Assembly (NCBI GenBank): GCA_900753305.1
Contig: CAADYR010000106.1
Span: 1 to 57,233, forward strand
Reading direction: 5' to 3'
Length of the DNA stretch: 57,233 nucleotides
Source of the DNA: Lachnospiraceae bacterium
Lineage (GTDB): Bacteria > Bacillota > Clostridia > Lachnospirales > Lachnospiraceae
Each line of letters opens with the position of its first letter. Position 1 is the stretch's first letter. The position numbers were made by a program, and so were the translations under genes. Below the pieces are notes generated by a model that made no database searches, had not been told where the DNA came from, and worked only from the letters and a program-made list of their open reading frames with translations. Positions 1-8,890 of the stretch are shown here, in pieces.

Positions 1-133
1 AAATACAGCGCCTAAGTACTGACGGCTGCACAGTGTCTGTTTATGCATTTGTTAAATCTGTACAATTCTGTATTCATAATATTGTATTTTGCAATTGCCT
101 AAATAGTATAAAGAATAGAAAGGTGTGAAGATC

Positions 134-904
134 GTGGAGGCATATACAGATTTTGCAAGTGTGTATGATGAATTGATGGATAATACACCGTATGAGCAAT
201 GGTGTGACAATATTACGAAGGTACTGGGTGAGTATGGTATCAATGACGGGCTGGTACTGGACATGGGCTGTGGAACAGGCAGTCTGACACTGCTTCTGGC
301 AGCGAGAGGTTATGATATGATCGGCGTGGATTATTCGCAGGAGATGTTGAATGTAGCCTGTCGTAAACGGGAAGAATCAGGATATGATATTTTGTATCTG
401 AATCAGGATATGCGGGAATTTGAATTATATGGCACTGTGCGTGCAATTGTCAGTATCTGCGATTCCGTAAATTATCTGTTGGAAGATGAGGACATTGTTG
501 CATGTTTTAAGCTGGTCAATAATTATCTGGATCCAAAAGGTATTTTCTTTTTTGATTTTAACACCAATTATAAATATGAAACCATCATAGGGGACAGAGT
601 AATAGCTGAAACCAGAGATGACTGCAGCTTTATCTGGGAGAATTTCTATGACCCGGAAGAGATGATGAATGAGTATGACCTTACAGTATTTGTCAGAGAG
701 GATGAGCAGGAACCGGATATGTTCCGCAGATTCCAGGAGACACATTTTCAGAGGGGTTATACATTAGAAGAGATGCAGGGCTTTATAGAGGAAGCAGGAC
801 TCGTATTCCTGAAAGCCTATGATGCAGATACACTGGGAGAGGTAACAGATACCAGTCAGCGCATTTATTGTGTCGCACAGGAGAAAGGTAAGTGTGAAAA
901 ATAA
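134..904 (+). CDS. Class I SAM-dependent methyltransferase
   Basis: A 256-aa Rossmann-fold methyltransferase of unknown substrate. The glycine-rich SAM-binding motif I (LDMGCGTGSL, about residues 43-52) is followed by an acidic strand end (GVDYS) about 20 residues later, the usual order for class I enzymes. No substrate-defining domain is visible; the C-terminal half resembles the small-molecule or protein methyltransferase group often found beside Hsp33 in Lachnospiraceae. I chose GTG 134 because the AAAGG at 119-123 lies 10 nt upstream; the longer GTG start at 125 is almost on top of it. The gene is followed after 2 nt by hslO, so the two are probably co-transcribed. Family is confident, role is not. 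Confidence 0.85.
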   Translation: MEAYTDFASVYDELMDNTPYEQWCDNITKVLGEYGINDGLVLDMGCGTGSLTLLLAARGYDMIGVDYSQEMLNVACRKREESGYDILYLNQDMREFELYGTVRAIVSICDSVNYLLEDEDIVACFKLVNNYLDPKGIFFFDFNTNYKYETIIGDRVIAETRDDCSFIWENFYDPEEMMNEYDLTVFVREDEQEPDMFRRFQETHFQRGYTLEEMQGFIEEAGLVFLKAYDADTLGEVTDTSQRIYCVAQEKGKCEK

Positions 905-906
905 CT

Positions 907-1785
907 ATGTCAGATTATATTGTAAGAGCAACTGCTGCTAATGCACAGATCCGTGCCTTCGCAGCAACAACAAGAGAAACTGTAGAGAAGGGACGCTGTG
1001 TCCATGAAACAAGTCCTGTTATGACGGCTGCACTGGGCAGACTGTTGACAGCAGGTGCCATGATGGGCAGTATGCTGAAAGGTGAGCAGGATGTACTGAC
1101 CCTGCAGATCCGTGGCGATGGTCCGGCTAAGGGGATTACAGTTACGGCAGATTCCAGTGCCAATGTGAAAGGCTATGTTGTAGAACCCCAGGTCATGTTA
1201 CCCCCCAATGATAAAGGCAAATTAGATGTAGGTGGTGCAATCGGACATGGTTTGTTAAGTGTGATCAAAGATATGGGATTAAAAGAGCCATATATGGGGC
1301 AGACTGAATTACAGACAGGAGAGATTGCAGAAGATCTGACCTATTATTTTGCAACTTCAGAGCAGGTTCCGTCAGCAGTGGGACTTGGGGTCTTGATGGA
1401 AAAGGATAATACGGTAAAGCAGGCGGGAGGATTTATTATCCAGTTGATGCCTTTTGCAGAAGAAGAGGTAATTGAGAAACTTGAAAAGAACCTTGCCCAG
1501 GTATCCAGTGTGACCAGTCTCCTGGATGAAGGCAAGAGTCCGGAGCAGATTCTGGAAGTTCTGTTAGGAGATATGGATCTGGAGATTCAGGATACCATAT
1601 CCACACAGTATTACTGTAATTGCAGTAAGGAACGTGTAGAAAAGGCGATCGTAAGTATTGGACATAAGGAAATCAATGATATGATCCAGGATGGAAAGCC
1701 TATTGAAGTGAAATGCCATTTCTGCAATACTGCTTATGAATTTAGCATAGAAGATCTCAAGCAAATCATTAAACGCTCGAAATAG
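907..1785 (+). CDS. hslO: Hsp33 redox-regulated chaperone
   Basis: A 292-aa cytoplasmic holdase that protects unfolding proteins during oxidative stress. The C-terminal zinc switch is intact: Cys237 and Cys239 (CNC) and Cys270 and Cys273 (CHFC), the CxC...CxxC pattern that binds zinc when reduced and forms disulfides when oxidised. Length and the N-terminal fold (SDYIVRATAANAQIRAF) are normal for the family. It starts 2 nt after the methyltransferase stop, and nadE follows about 45 nt later, so it sits in a short same-strand cluster. Identification is firm. Confidence 0.97.
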   Translation: MSDYIVRATAANAQIRAFAATTRETVEKGRCVHETSPVMTAALGRLLTAGAMMGSMLKGEQDVLTLQIRGDGPAKGITVTADSSANVKGYVVEPQVMLPPNDKGKLDVGGAIGHGLLSVIKDMGLKEPYMGQTELQTGEIAEDLTYYFATSEQVPSAVGLGVLMEKDNTVKQAGGFIIQLMPFAEEEVIEKLEKNLAQVSSVTSLLDEGKSPEQILEVLLGDMDLEIQDTISTQYYCNCSKERVEKAIVSIGHKEINDMIQDGKPIEVKCHFCNTAYEFSIEDLKQIIKRSK

Positions 1786-1829
1786 GAGAAAATGCAGGGT
1801 CAGATCACTGCATGGAAATGAGGAAGATC

Positions 1830-3740
1830 ATGAAAGATGGATTTGTAAAAGTAGCAGCAGCTACTCCGAAGATAAAAGTAGCCGATACACAATACAATGC
1901 GCAGGCTGTTATTGACTGCGTGAAGGAAGCATGCGGTAACGGAGCCAAGATCGTAGTTCTGCCTGAACTGTGCATTACAGGATATTCCTGCGGAGATCTG
2001 TTCCTGCAGGATAAACTGTTACAGTCTGCCAGGGAACAGCTTGGGGTGATCGCTGACAGAACAGCAGATTGTGATGCACTGATATTTGTTGGTATGCCAT
2101 TGGAGAAAGAGCATAAGCTTTATAATGTGGCAGCAGTTGTGCAGCACGGTCAGGTGCTGGCATTTGTACCTAAGACATATCTGCCTAATTATGCAGAGTT
2201 CTATGAAGCCAGACATTTTGCATCAGGAGAAGGTCAGGATGGATACTGTAGATATCAGGGAGAAGATATTCCGTTTGGAACAGACATTCTCTTTGACTGT
2301 GATACTGTGGAAGGACTGGTGGTAGGGTGTGAGATCTGTGAAGACGTATGGACACCTGCTCCACCCAATACCCGCCATGCACTTGCGGGTGCTACAGTTA
2401 TGGTAAATCTGTCAGCAAGTAACGATCTGGTAGGCAAGGATACGTACCGGGAAGAACTGGTGAAACTTACCAGTGCCAGACTAATCGCAGGATATATCTA
2501 TGCCAGTGCAGGAGATGGAGAATCCACACAGGATGTTGTATATGGCGGTCATGATATCATTGCGGAGAATGGTTCCGTGCTTGCCCAAAGTACGCCTTTT
2601 ACAACAGGAATTATCTATGCAGATCTGGATATTGCAAAACTGCGGATGGAACGCAGGAAGATGACCACGTATCTGCCACATGAAGAAATATTGCATGATG
2701 TGATACCTTTTAGTTTAAAAGTAGAGGAGACAAAGCTTTCAAGACAGTTTGACAGAGCGCCTTTTGTTCCTTCTGATAAAGCAACGAGAGAGAAGCGCTG
2801 TGAACAGATACTGTCAATTCAGGCAAATGGTCTGAAGAAACGTTATGAGCATACTGGGTCCAAGACAGCAGTGATCGGCATATCAGGCGGATTGGATTCT
2901 ACGCTGGCACTTCTTGTTACCGTGCGTGCATTTGATATGCTGGGATTGCCGAGAGAGAATATCAAGGCAGTTACGATGCCCTGCTTTGGAACAACAGACA
3001 GAACCTATGATAATGCCTGCAAACTGACACATGCCTGCGAAGCACAGTTACAGGAAGTTGATATCAGGGATGCAGTGAATATACATTTCCGTGATATCGG
3101 ACAGGATCCTGACAAACATGATGTCACATATGAAAATGGACAGGCAAGAGAGAGAACACAGATTTTAATGGATATCGCCAATAAGACCGGTGGACTTGTC
3201 ATCGGAACCGGCGATATGTCAGAACTGGCACTTGGATGGGCAACCTACAACGGTGACCATATGTCCATGTATGGAGTGAATGTAGGTGTTCCCAAAACGC
3301 TGGTACGTCATCTGGTACAATACTATGCAGATACCTGTGATCATGAGGCTATGAGAAGCGTATTGCTGGATATTCTGGATACACCTGTCAGTCCGGAGCT
3401 TCTGCCACCGGAAGATGGTGTGATCTCACAGAAGACAGAGGACCTGGTAGGCCCTTATGAATTGCATGATTTCTTCTTATATTATATGTTACGTTGTGGT
3501 TATACACCATCTAAGATATACCGTATTGCCAGACAGTCCTTTGCCGGTGTGTATGAGGATGAAGTTATCCTGAAATGGTTAAAGACCTTCTACCGAAGAT
3601 TCTTTGCACAGCAATTCAAGCGTTCCTGTCTGCCGGATGGACCTAAGGTAGGTAGTGTGGCACTCTCACCAAGAGGTGATCTGAGAATGCCGTCGGATGC
3701 CTGCGCACGGATCTGGCTGGAAGAATTGGACACACTTTAA
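1830..3740 (+). CDS. nadE: Glutamine-dependent NAD(+) synthase
   Basis: A 636-aa two-domain enzyme that makes NAD from deamido-NAD, ATP and glutamine, the last step of NAD synthesis. Residues about 1-270 are a nitrilase-like glutaminase with the expected Glu (PELCITGYSCGD), Lys (VPKTYLPNYAEF) and nucleophile Cys170 (CEDVW). The C-terminal ammonia-using synthetase carries the P-loop SGGLDST at about 352-358. An in-frame ATG at 1812 lacks a ribosome binding site; ATG 1830 has GAGGA 6-7 nt upstream and gives the N-terminus MKDGFVKVAAATPK, so I use it. A hairpin at 3766-3787 follows the gene. Confidence 0.97.
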   Translation: MKDGFVKVAAATPKIKVADTQYNAQAVIDCVKEACGNGAKIVVLPELCITGYSCGDLFLQDKLLQSAREQLGVIADRTADCDALIFVGMPLEKEHKLYNVAAVVQHGQVLAFVPKTYLPNYAEFYEARHFASGEGQDGYCRYQGEDIPFGTDILFDCDTVEGLVVGCEICEDVWTPAPPNTRHALAGATVMVNLSASNDLVGKDTYREELVKLTSARLIAGYIYASAGDGESTQDVVYGGHDIIAENGSVLAQSTPFTTGIIYADLDIAKLRMERRKMTTYLPHEEILHDVIPFSLKVEETKLSRQFDRAPFVPSDKATREKRCEQILSIQANGLKKRYEHTGSKTAVIGISGGLDSTLALLVTVRAFDMLGLPRENIKAVTMPCFGTTDRTYDNACKLTHACEAQLQEVDIRDAVNIHFRDIGQDPDKHDVTYENGQARERTQILMDIANKTGGLVIGTGDMSELALGWATYNGDHMSMYGVNVGVPKTLVRHLVQYYADTCDHEAMRSVLLDILDTPVSPELLPPEDGVISQKTEDLVGPYELHDFFLYYMLRCGYTPSKIYRIARQSFAGVYEDEVILKWLKTFYRRFFAQQFKRSCLPDGPKVGSVALSPRGDLRMPSDACARIWLEELDTL

Positions 3741-3765
3741 TTAAAATAAAATAAGCACATGAGCT

Positions 3766-3787
3766 GAAGCACGCGAAGGCGTGCTTC
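3766..3787. terminator. Hairpin between nadE and the convergent FMN_bind-like gene
   Basis: Perfect 9-bp stem GAAGCACGC/GCGTGCTTC with a 4-nt loop (GAAG). It lies between two convergent genes and overlaps the stop codon of the minus-strand gene. The T tract on either side is weak, so it may be an imperfect shared terminator. Confidence 0.6.
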
Positions 3788-4253
3788 ATTGCATATTCTG
3801 TGTAATAGGTTCTTCGGACTGTACAGCAGCTTTATCCAGAGACTGTGAAATCGCATTGAGCAGCATAATGGAAGTATATTTGCTTTCAGAAGAATAACTG
3901 ACGTTATCCAATCCCTGCTGATCCAGAACTTTGGCAGTCAATTCATCCAGGCATGGCTCCATCAATGGATACATGGTAGTGACTGCTTCATCCAGATTGA
4001 TCAGTTCTATGCCATTGATATGGTCTGCGTCTACTGTAACCTGTAATTGTGCAGCAGCATTGCCGAGCTGGAGCGTGGTGGAATAGACACCGGGAACGTA
4101 GAGGGCAGCAGAGTCCTGAGACACTGAATCAGAATCAGAAGGCAGGAAAAGGGATAACAGGACCAGAATGATCAGGATGCCGACGAACAGCAGTAGTATC
4201 GTATACAGTAATTCCTTGGAACGAAGAACAACAATTTTGGTATGAGCACTCAT
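3786..4253 (-). CDS. Membrane-anchored FMN_bind-like domain protein
   Basis: A 155-aa protein with one N-terminal transmembrane helix (about residues 14-38, rich in L/I/V) and an extracytoplasmic domain. The domain has the layout of FMN_bind modules: a GVYSTTLQLG opening strand, alternating strands ending in a Glu-rich helix, then a closing YTSIMLLNAISQSLDKA helix. In true flavinylated proteins the closing helix is preceded by an SGAT motif whose Thr takes FMN. Here the matching stretch reads SESK-YTS, so the acceptor Thr appears to be missing. I infer a non-flavinylated relative. It stands alone on the minus strand between nadE and glnA. Confidence 0.55.
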   Translation of the reverse strand: MSAHTKIVVLRSKELLYTILLLFVGILIILVLLSLFLPSDSDSVSQDSAALYVPGVYSTTLQLGNAAAQLQVTVDADHINGIELINLDEAVTTMYPLMEPCLDELTAKVLDQQGLDNVSYSSESKYTSIMLLNAISQSLDKAAVQSEEPITQNMQ

Positions 4254-4383
4254 AAAAGGACTCCAGAATATTTTTCTTTACATAGTATGAGGGAAAAGAA
4301 AGGAATATGCACCTTGCGGGTTGACAAGAGTTGACAGAACTTGTTATTATTTATGAAAAGTTAATAATGTATTCTAAAAATAA

Positions 4384-4424
4384 ACGACTATAACGCACAA
4401 TATGAACGATATAATACACAATAT
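4384..4424 (+). repeat. 22-bp-period direct repeat just upstream of glnA
   Basis: Two imperfect copies, ACGACTATAACGCACAATAT (4384-4403) and ACGATATAATACACAATAT (4406-4424), lie 22 bp apart, about two helical turns, and end 14 nt before the glnA start. A TTGACA (4321-4326) with TATTAT 18 nt downstream (4345-4350) is a plausible promoter, which would place the repeats in the transcript leader. They could be a regulator site or part of an RNA element. No GlnR-type box is visible. Confidence 0.45.
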
Positions 4425-4438
4425 TTAAGGAACGAGGT

Positions 4439-5779
4439 ATGAAAACAATGCAGAAATATACGAAGCAGGATATCATGAATATGGTAGAAGATGAAGATGT
4501 GGAATTTATCCGTATGCAGTTTACGGATATCGAGGGTAATTTCAAGAATGTTGCCATTACAGCAAGTCAGTTGGAAAAGGCACTGAATAATGACTGCATG
4601 TTTGACTGCTCTCTGGTTGAGGGTATGCTGCCTACAGATAATGCAGATATGTTCCTGTATCCGGATCTGAATACTTTCACGATTTTCCCATGGCGCCCTC
4701 AGCAGGGCAAAGTTGCCAGATTTATCTGTGATGTATATCGTGCAGACAGAACCCCTTTTGAAAGTGACTGCCGCTATATTCTGAAAAAGGCGATCAAGGA
4801 AGCAGCCAGAATGGGTTATACCTTTGATGTAGGACCTGAGTGTGAGTTTTTCCTGTTCAATGCAGATGAAAATGGCAGACCGACTACCAATACCAATGAG
4901 CAGGCGGGGTTCTTCGATATGGGACCACTGGATAATGGTGAAAATGCCAGAAGAGATATCGTACTGACACTGGAAGACATGGGATTTGAAGTAGAGGCTT
5001 CTCACCATGAGAAGGCACCTTCCCAGCATGAAGTAGATTTTCGTTATGATGAAGCACTTACTACAGCAGATAATATCATGACCTTTAAATTAGCAGTAAA
5101 AACAATTGCGAAGCATCATGGATTACATGCCACTTTCATGCCAAAGCCCAGAAAGGAATTCTGTGGATCAGGTATGCATATCAATATGTCGTTGAGAAAA
5201 GACGGCAAAAATATCTTTGATGATCCCAATGGTGAAAATGGACTGAGCAAAGAAGCATATTATTTCATGGGTGGACTGATCAAACATGTAAAAGGAATCT
5301 GTGCGGTTACAAATCCACTGGTAAACTCCTATAAAAGATTAAAGCCCGGATTTGAAGCACCGGTTTATATTGCATGGAGCACACTTGGAGCCAATACATT
5401 GATCCGTGTTCCCAATATGCGTGGTGAACATACAAGAATTGAACTGAGAAGTCCGGACCCGGCAGCGAATCCATATCTGGCTTTTGCAGCCTGTCTCATG
5501 GCGGGACTGGATGGAATCAGGAATAAAATAGAGCCACCGGCAGAAGTACAGGATAATATCAATATCCTTTCTGAGGAAGAAGCCAGCACAAGAGGACTGG
5601 AAAAATTACCGACAGATTTACTGGATGCATGTAGCGAAATGAAGAAAGATAATCTGCTCAAGGAATTAGTTGGAGACAGAGTATTTGATCAGTATTATGA
5701 ATCCAAGATCGCAGCCTGGAAAGAATACGACAGCCAGGTAACGAACTGGGAAATCGAATCCTATCTGTACAAATTCTAA
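4439..5779 (+). CDS. glnA: Glutamine synthetase, type I
   Basis: A 446-aa type I glutamine synthetase, which condenses ammonia and glutamate using ATP. The beta-grasp N-terminal domain (about residues 15-100) and the catalytic domain are complete: the metal-binding GPECEFFLF, the GSGMHINMSL segment, the ATP/glutamate loop NSYKRLKPGFEAP and the RIELRSPDPAANPY segment are all present. Length fits the GSI-alpha subgroup of Gram-positives. ATG 4439 is preceded by AAGGA at about 7 nt; ATG 4448 is an alternative. It is followed 40 nt later by an ANTAR regulator, a pairing common in Clostridia that suggests antitermination control of nitrogen assimilation. Confidence 0.97.
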   Translation: MKTMQKYTKQDIMNMVEDEDVEFIRMQFTDIEGNFKNVAITASQLEKALNNDCMFDCSLVEGMLPTDNADMFLYPDLNTFTIFPWRPQQGKVARFICDVYRADRTPFESDCRYILKKAIKEAARMGYTFDVGPECEFFLFNADENGRPTTNTNEQAGFFDMGPLDNGENARRDIVLTLEDMGFEVEASHHEKAPSQHEVDFRYDEALTTADNIMTFKLAVKTIAKHHGLHATFMPKPRKEFCGSGMHINMSLRKDGKNIFDDPNGENGLSKEAYYFMGGLIKHVKGICAVTNPLVNSYKRLKPGFEAPVYIAWSTLGANTLIRVPNMRGEHTRIELRSPDPAANPYLAFAACLMAGLDGIRNKIEPPAEVQDNINILSEEEASTRGLEKLPTDLLDACSEMKKDNLLKELVGDRVFDQYYESKIAAWKEYDSQVTNWEIESYLYKF

Positions 5780-5819
5780 GAAATGTCAATGTTAGACGAC
5801 ATGATTAGGAGGTGTATCA

Positions 5820-6374
5820 GTGACAAATATCATCGTAGCTTTTGCCAAAATAGATGATGCCAAAAGTATCAAAAATATTCTGGTCAAAAATGGATTCAGT
5901 GTGACCGCTGTCTGTACATCGGGCGCTCAGGCATTAAGCTATGCGGATGAATTTCATGATGGAATCATAATCTGCGGCTACAGACTTGCAGATATGATCT
6001 GTTCTGAACTTCAGCAGAACATTCCCAAAGGATTCGAGATACTGCTCATGGCATCCCAGAGACTGCTGACAGAAGTAGAAGGTGGCAGTATGGTAGGGCT
6101 TGCCATGCCATTGAAGGTACATGAATTGATCAGTACAGTCAGCATGATGTCACAGAACATCATAAGACGTAAAAAGAAACAAAGGGAAAAGCCGAAGCAG
6201 AGAAATGAAGAAGAGGCAGCAACTATAGCACAGGCAAAAGAGCTTCTCATGGCACGTAATAATATGACCGAAGAAGAAGCTCACAGATATCTGCAAAAAC
6301 ACAGTATGGACAATAGTACAAATATGGTAGAAACGGCACAGATGGTGCTGTCTATGATGCAGGAATGCTCCTAG
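5820..6374 (+). CDS. ANTAR-domain antitermination response regulator
   Basis: A 184-aa protein with a receiver-like N-terminus (about 1-115) and a C-terminal ANTAR domain (about 130-180: AQAKELLMARNNMTEEEAHRYL). ANTAR proteins bind paired hairpins in nascent mRNA and stop terminator formation. The N-terminus begins TNIIVAFAKIDDAKS and lacks the usual acidic pair and clear phospho-acceptor Asp, so phosphorylation-independent control is possible. GTG 5820 is set by TAGGAGGTG at 5806-5814. It probably forms an operon with glnA and may act on that leader or on other nitrogen genes outside the window. Confidence 0.85.
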   Translation: MTNIIVAFAKIDDAKSIKNILVKNGFSVTAVCTSGAQALSYADEFHDGIIICGYRLADMICSELQQNIPKGFEILLMASQRLLTEVEGGSMVGLAMPLKVHELISTVSMMSQNIIRRKKKQREKPKQRNEEEAATIAQAKELLMARNNMTEEEAHRYLQKHSMDNSTNMVETAQMVLSMMQECS

Positions 6375-6395
6375 TTATTGGGGCATTCTTTTTTT
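6363..6395 (+). terminator. Rho-independent terminator after glnA-ANTAR
   Basis: Stem GAATGCTCC (6363-6371) with GGGGCATTC (6380-6388), 8-nt loop, then a run of seven T. It begins inside the last codons of the ANTAR gene and runs into the convergent XRE gene end. Confidence 0.85.
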
Positions 6396-6782
6396 ATGCA
6401 ATTTCAATTTCATAAAATCTAAAATATCTTCCTGATCACGGGTATCTAACTGATGGTAGCAACTCAGTATTTCACTGTCTATTGTAGTAAGAATGTGAGT
6501 TTCAGAGGCTGTTTTGCCGGTCTGTGAAAGGGCAGCAGGTGTTTGGCTGTTTTTGCCCTTACCATTCAGATCCTGCATAGCATATGCCAGAAGTGAATCT
6601 GCAGAAATGTGATATAGCACTGCAAGATTGTATAAGGATTCAATAGGAGGAATGATCCTTCCTGTCTCATAGTGGGAGTAAGTCTGTCGGATGACATTCA
6701 GGCTGGATGCAACGAATTCCTGTGAATAACCGTTGCTTTTTCGTAATGTTCTTAGGTAATTTCCAAGTGAATTTTCAGCCAT
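6375..6782 (-). CDS. XRE-family helix-turn-helix regulator
   Basis: A 135-aa DNA-binding protein. Residues about 7-62 are a Cro/C1-type HTH (LRTLRKSNGYSQEFVASSLNVIRQTYSHYETGR), followed by a polar linker and a C-terminal helical segment (SCYHQLDTRDQEDILDFMKLK), perhaps for oligomerisation. GGGAG sits just before the ATG. It is convergent with the ANTAR gene and divergent from the pseudogene at 7011. A tandem AACTAAAATA repeat upstream could be its operator, but this is inference. Targets are unknown. Confidence 0.85.
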   Translation of the reverse strand: MAENSLGNYLRTLRKSNGYSQEFVASSLNVIRQTYSHYETGRIIPPIESLYNLAVLYHISADSLLAYAMQDLNGKGKNSQTPAALSQTGKTASETHILTTIDSEILSCYHQLDTRDQEDILDFMKLKLHKKRMPQ

Positions 6783-6859
6783 AGTTCTCCCTGCCTTTCC
6801 AAATTACATTATATCCTGGCCGATAAAAGCAAAATGAAATTAAGTAAAGTTATTTATTA

Positions 6860-6880
6860 AACTAAAATATAACTAAAATA
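6860..6880. repeat. Tandem AACTAAAATA repeat in the XRE upstream region
   Basis: AACTAAAATA occurs at 6860-6869 and 6871-6880 with an 11-bp period, in the 228-bp spacer between the XRE regulator and the divergent pseudogene. Helical phasing fits a regulator site. Nothing else recognisable lies in the spacer apart from AT-rich promoter-like sequence. Confidence 0.35.
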
Positions 6881-7010
6881 GCGTATTGTCAGTTTATAAT
6901 ATTTTTAAGCTAGATTTTTGAGAGAAAATCTACAAGACATCTGAGGTGTACAGCAAGAAGAAAAATTAACAGGTACTCACTACCCAAAAAACAACGAGGA
7001 GGACAATCCA

Positions 7011-7660
7011 ATGAGAAGTATGAAGAAAGTATTAGCAGCAACACTTGCTGCAACAATGGTAATGGCGTCAGCTATGACAGTATGCGCTACTACACAGAGT
7101 GCAGGCAGCGGAAGTGAAACATAGGAATCTACAGCTCTGGCTACTTATGCAGAAGCTAAGAGCCAGGCAGCAGGAGCATCTATCAAGGTAGGCGGCGTAG
7201 CAGTTCAGACATCTATCGCTGGTGTATATGCAGCAGAAACAGTAAATGGTGTAGCAGTAACCACTCCTGCAGCAGATGTAACAGCAGCATTAGGCTTAAC
7301 AAATGGTCAGAAGCCGGCAATTATTATCTATGATACAGACCAGAAGAAGAGTTCTGCAGCTATGGTTAGTGTTAATGCAGCAATTGAAGCACTTGGTGGC
7401 GGAGAATTAACAGCAGTATTAAATGTTGACCTTGGCGCTAAGCAGAATGGCAAGTGGGTAACACTCTCCAACGGCAGCGTAGCAATGAAGGCAGGTCTTC
7501 CTAAGACAGCAGATACAAGGATTGGATGTTAAGCTTATTATTGTATACAGCGAAACTTGAGAATGGAGAACCACAAGTAATAGAGACTCCCAAGGTAGAA
7601 GAGAGAGAAGAAAAATCAGTTGAGAAGGAAGAAATGATGGAGAGAGTGCTCATTATTTAG
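7011..7660 (+). pseudogene. Broken gene for a small secreted Ala/Thr-rich protein
   Basis: A strong ribosome binding site (GAGGAGGA, 6996-7003) precedes ATG 7011 and a good signal peptide (MRSMKKVLAATLAATMVMAS). The frame hits TAG at 7122 after 37 codons, then stays open for 135 codons with normal composition (for example IIIYDTDQKKSSAAMVS). Near 7520 the coding signal moves to a second frame (GLDVKLIIVYSET) and then a third (LENGEPQVIETPKVEE), ending at TAG 7658-7660. So there is one nonsense change, possibly CAG to TAG, and at least two frameshifts. The protein family is not recognised. The 190 bp that follow (7661-7851) hold no gene. Confidence 0.75.
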
Positions 7661-7851
7661 TCTGCGGCATTGATTAGTAACAAAGATTATAAAACGTTTC
7701 GTAAAAGTCATATTTTTGTGGTAGAATAACCATAAGGATATGGCTTTTATTAAGACACAGAACAAGAGTTCAGAACATATGTATTAATAATATATTCCAT
7801 ATATGCTACACTTAGAGTATACTTATATATACGAGGATAAGAGGATGATAT

Positions 7852-8823
7852 ATGGAAACTAATTTATCAAATGTGTTGGAGATTACAAGCAAAGTTGCAA
7901 AATATGATGCCAGTGTTAAAGAAGTGCTGGCGGATGAACAGGTGCTGTCACGTATCCTGAAGTATTCTTTAGAGGAATTTAAGGATATGGAATTGGATGA
8001 TATCATGGGAAGCATGGATGAACCTGTGGTATCAGGGATACGTATGGAACCAGGGCAGACGAATCTTTCGAAGATAGTGAAGTATTCAGAAGAAGATACA
8101 GTGCCGGGAGAGGGTAAGATATTTTATGATATTCGTTTTGCAGTCTATCTTGGCGAAGAAATGATAAAATTTCTGATCAATGTGGAAGCACAGAAAAGTT
8201 CGGATGCCAATAAGCTGCATTATCATCTGGACAATCGGATCATATACTATTTGGCAAGGATGATTTCGGCACAGAAGGAAGTAGAGTTTGAAAAGTCAAA
8301 TTATGATGACATCAAACCTGTAAGGAGTATCTGGATCTGCATGGATGCGAACGATGATGAGGATTCTATTAATAGGATATGTTTTACGCAGAAAAACGTA
8401 TATGGTAAGATGATGGAGTTATATTCCATTGATAAAGTGCAGGGAGTCATTATACGTCTTAGAAAAAAATCTGATGTTACGATTTCTAGGAATTATCTGA
8501 TAGCGATGTTGGAAGAACTTCTAAAAAAAGAAGATGCAGAGAATAAAAAGAAGAATCTTGAAGAAAGATATGGTTTTGTAATGAGTGTGAAGACAGAAGG
8601 GAGATTGAATGATATGTGCAATCTTGGAGAGGGTTTATTAGAGAGAGGAATTGAAGAAGGGATAGAGCAAGGACTGGAACAGGGAAAGGCAGAAGGACTG
8701 CGTAGTCTGGTAGAGACAGTAAAATCTCTGGTAGGGGATGATTTCCAGAAGGTATGTGACATTATAAGGAAGAATGATATATATGCCAATGCCAGTGATG
8801 CGGAGATTAAGAAGTACTGGTAA
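7852..8823 (+). CDS. Rpn-family PD-(D/E)XK nuclease / putative transposase-like protein
   Basis: A 323-aa protein of the Rpn (recombination-promoting nuclease) group, formerly called PD-(D/E)XK transposases. The nuclease core shows IFYDIRF followed by FLINVEAQK, the D...ExQ/K arrangement of the family, in the first half of the protein. A C-terminal Glu/Gly heptad-like run (EGIEEGIEQGLEQGKAEGL) is a family hallmark and can vary in length. E. coli Rpn proteins are DNases that raise RecA-independent recombination, and small internal products act as antitoxins in some relatives. It lies between a pseudogene and a degraded locus and may be a mobile or defence-associated passenger. Confidence 0.85.
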   Translation: METNLSNVLEITSKVAKYDASVKEVLADEQVLSRILKYSLEEFKDMELDDIMGSMDEPVVSGIRMEPGQTNLSKIVKYSEEDTVPGEGKIFYDIRFAVYLGEEMIKFLINVEAQKSSDANKLHYHLDNRIIYYLARMISAQKEVEFEKSNYDDIKPVRSIWICMDANDDEDSINRICFTQKNVYGKMMELYSIDKVQGVIIRLRKKSDVTISRNYLIAMLEELLKKEDAENKKKNLEERYGFVMSVKTEGRLNDMCNLGEGLLERGIEEGIEQGLEQGKAEGLRSLVETVKSLVGDDFQKVCDIIRKNDIYANASDAEIKKYW

Positions 8824-8890
8824 AATTGCAGAAGAAATAACAGAGGATTTGGAACAACCGCAGGAAACAATAGAGTAAATATATAACAAA

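Noticed and set aside
4254..4438. ANTAR target hairpins or a GlnR box in the glnA leader
   Set aside because: Only small imperfect stems were found and none has the six-base loop with A1 and G4 required for ANTAR sites; the TGTNA-N7-TNACA pattern is absent.
7692..7699. AAACGTTT downstream of the pseudogene, a possible LacI/cre site
   Set aside because: An 8-bp palindrome of this kind occurs by chance in AT-rich DNA; it lacks the TTAAG extension and no promoter surrounds it.
8824..8879. Open frame after the Rpn stop in another phase (TGKIAEEITEDLEQPQETIE)
   Set aside because: It is short, has no start signal, and the DAEIKKYW end of the Rpn protein looks natural, so a C-terminal frameshift is not needed.
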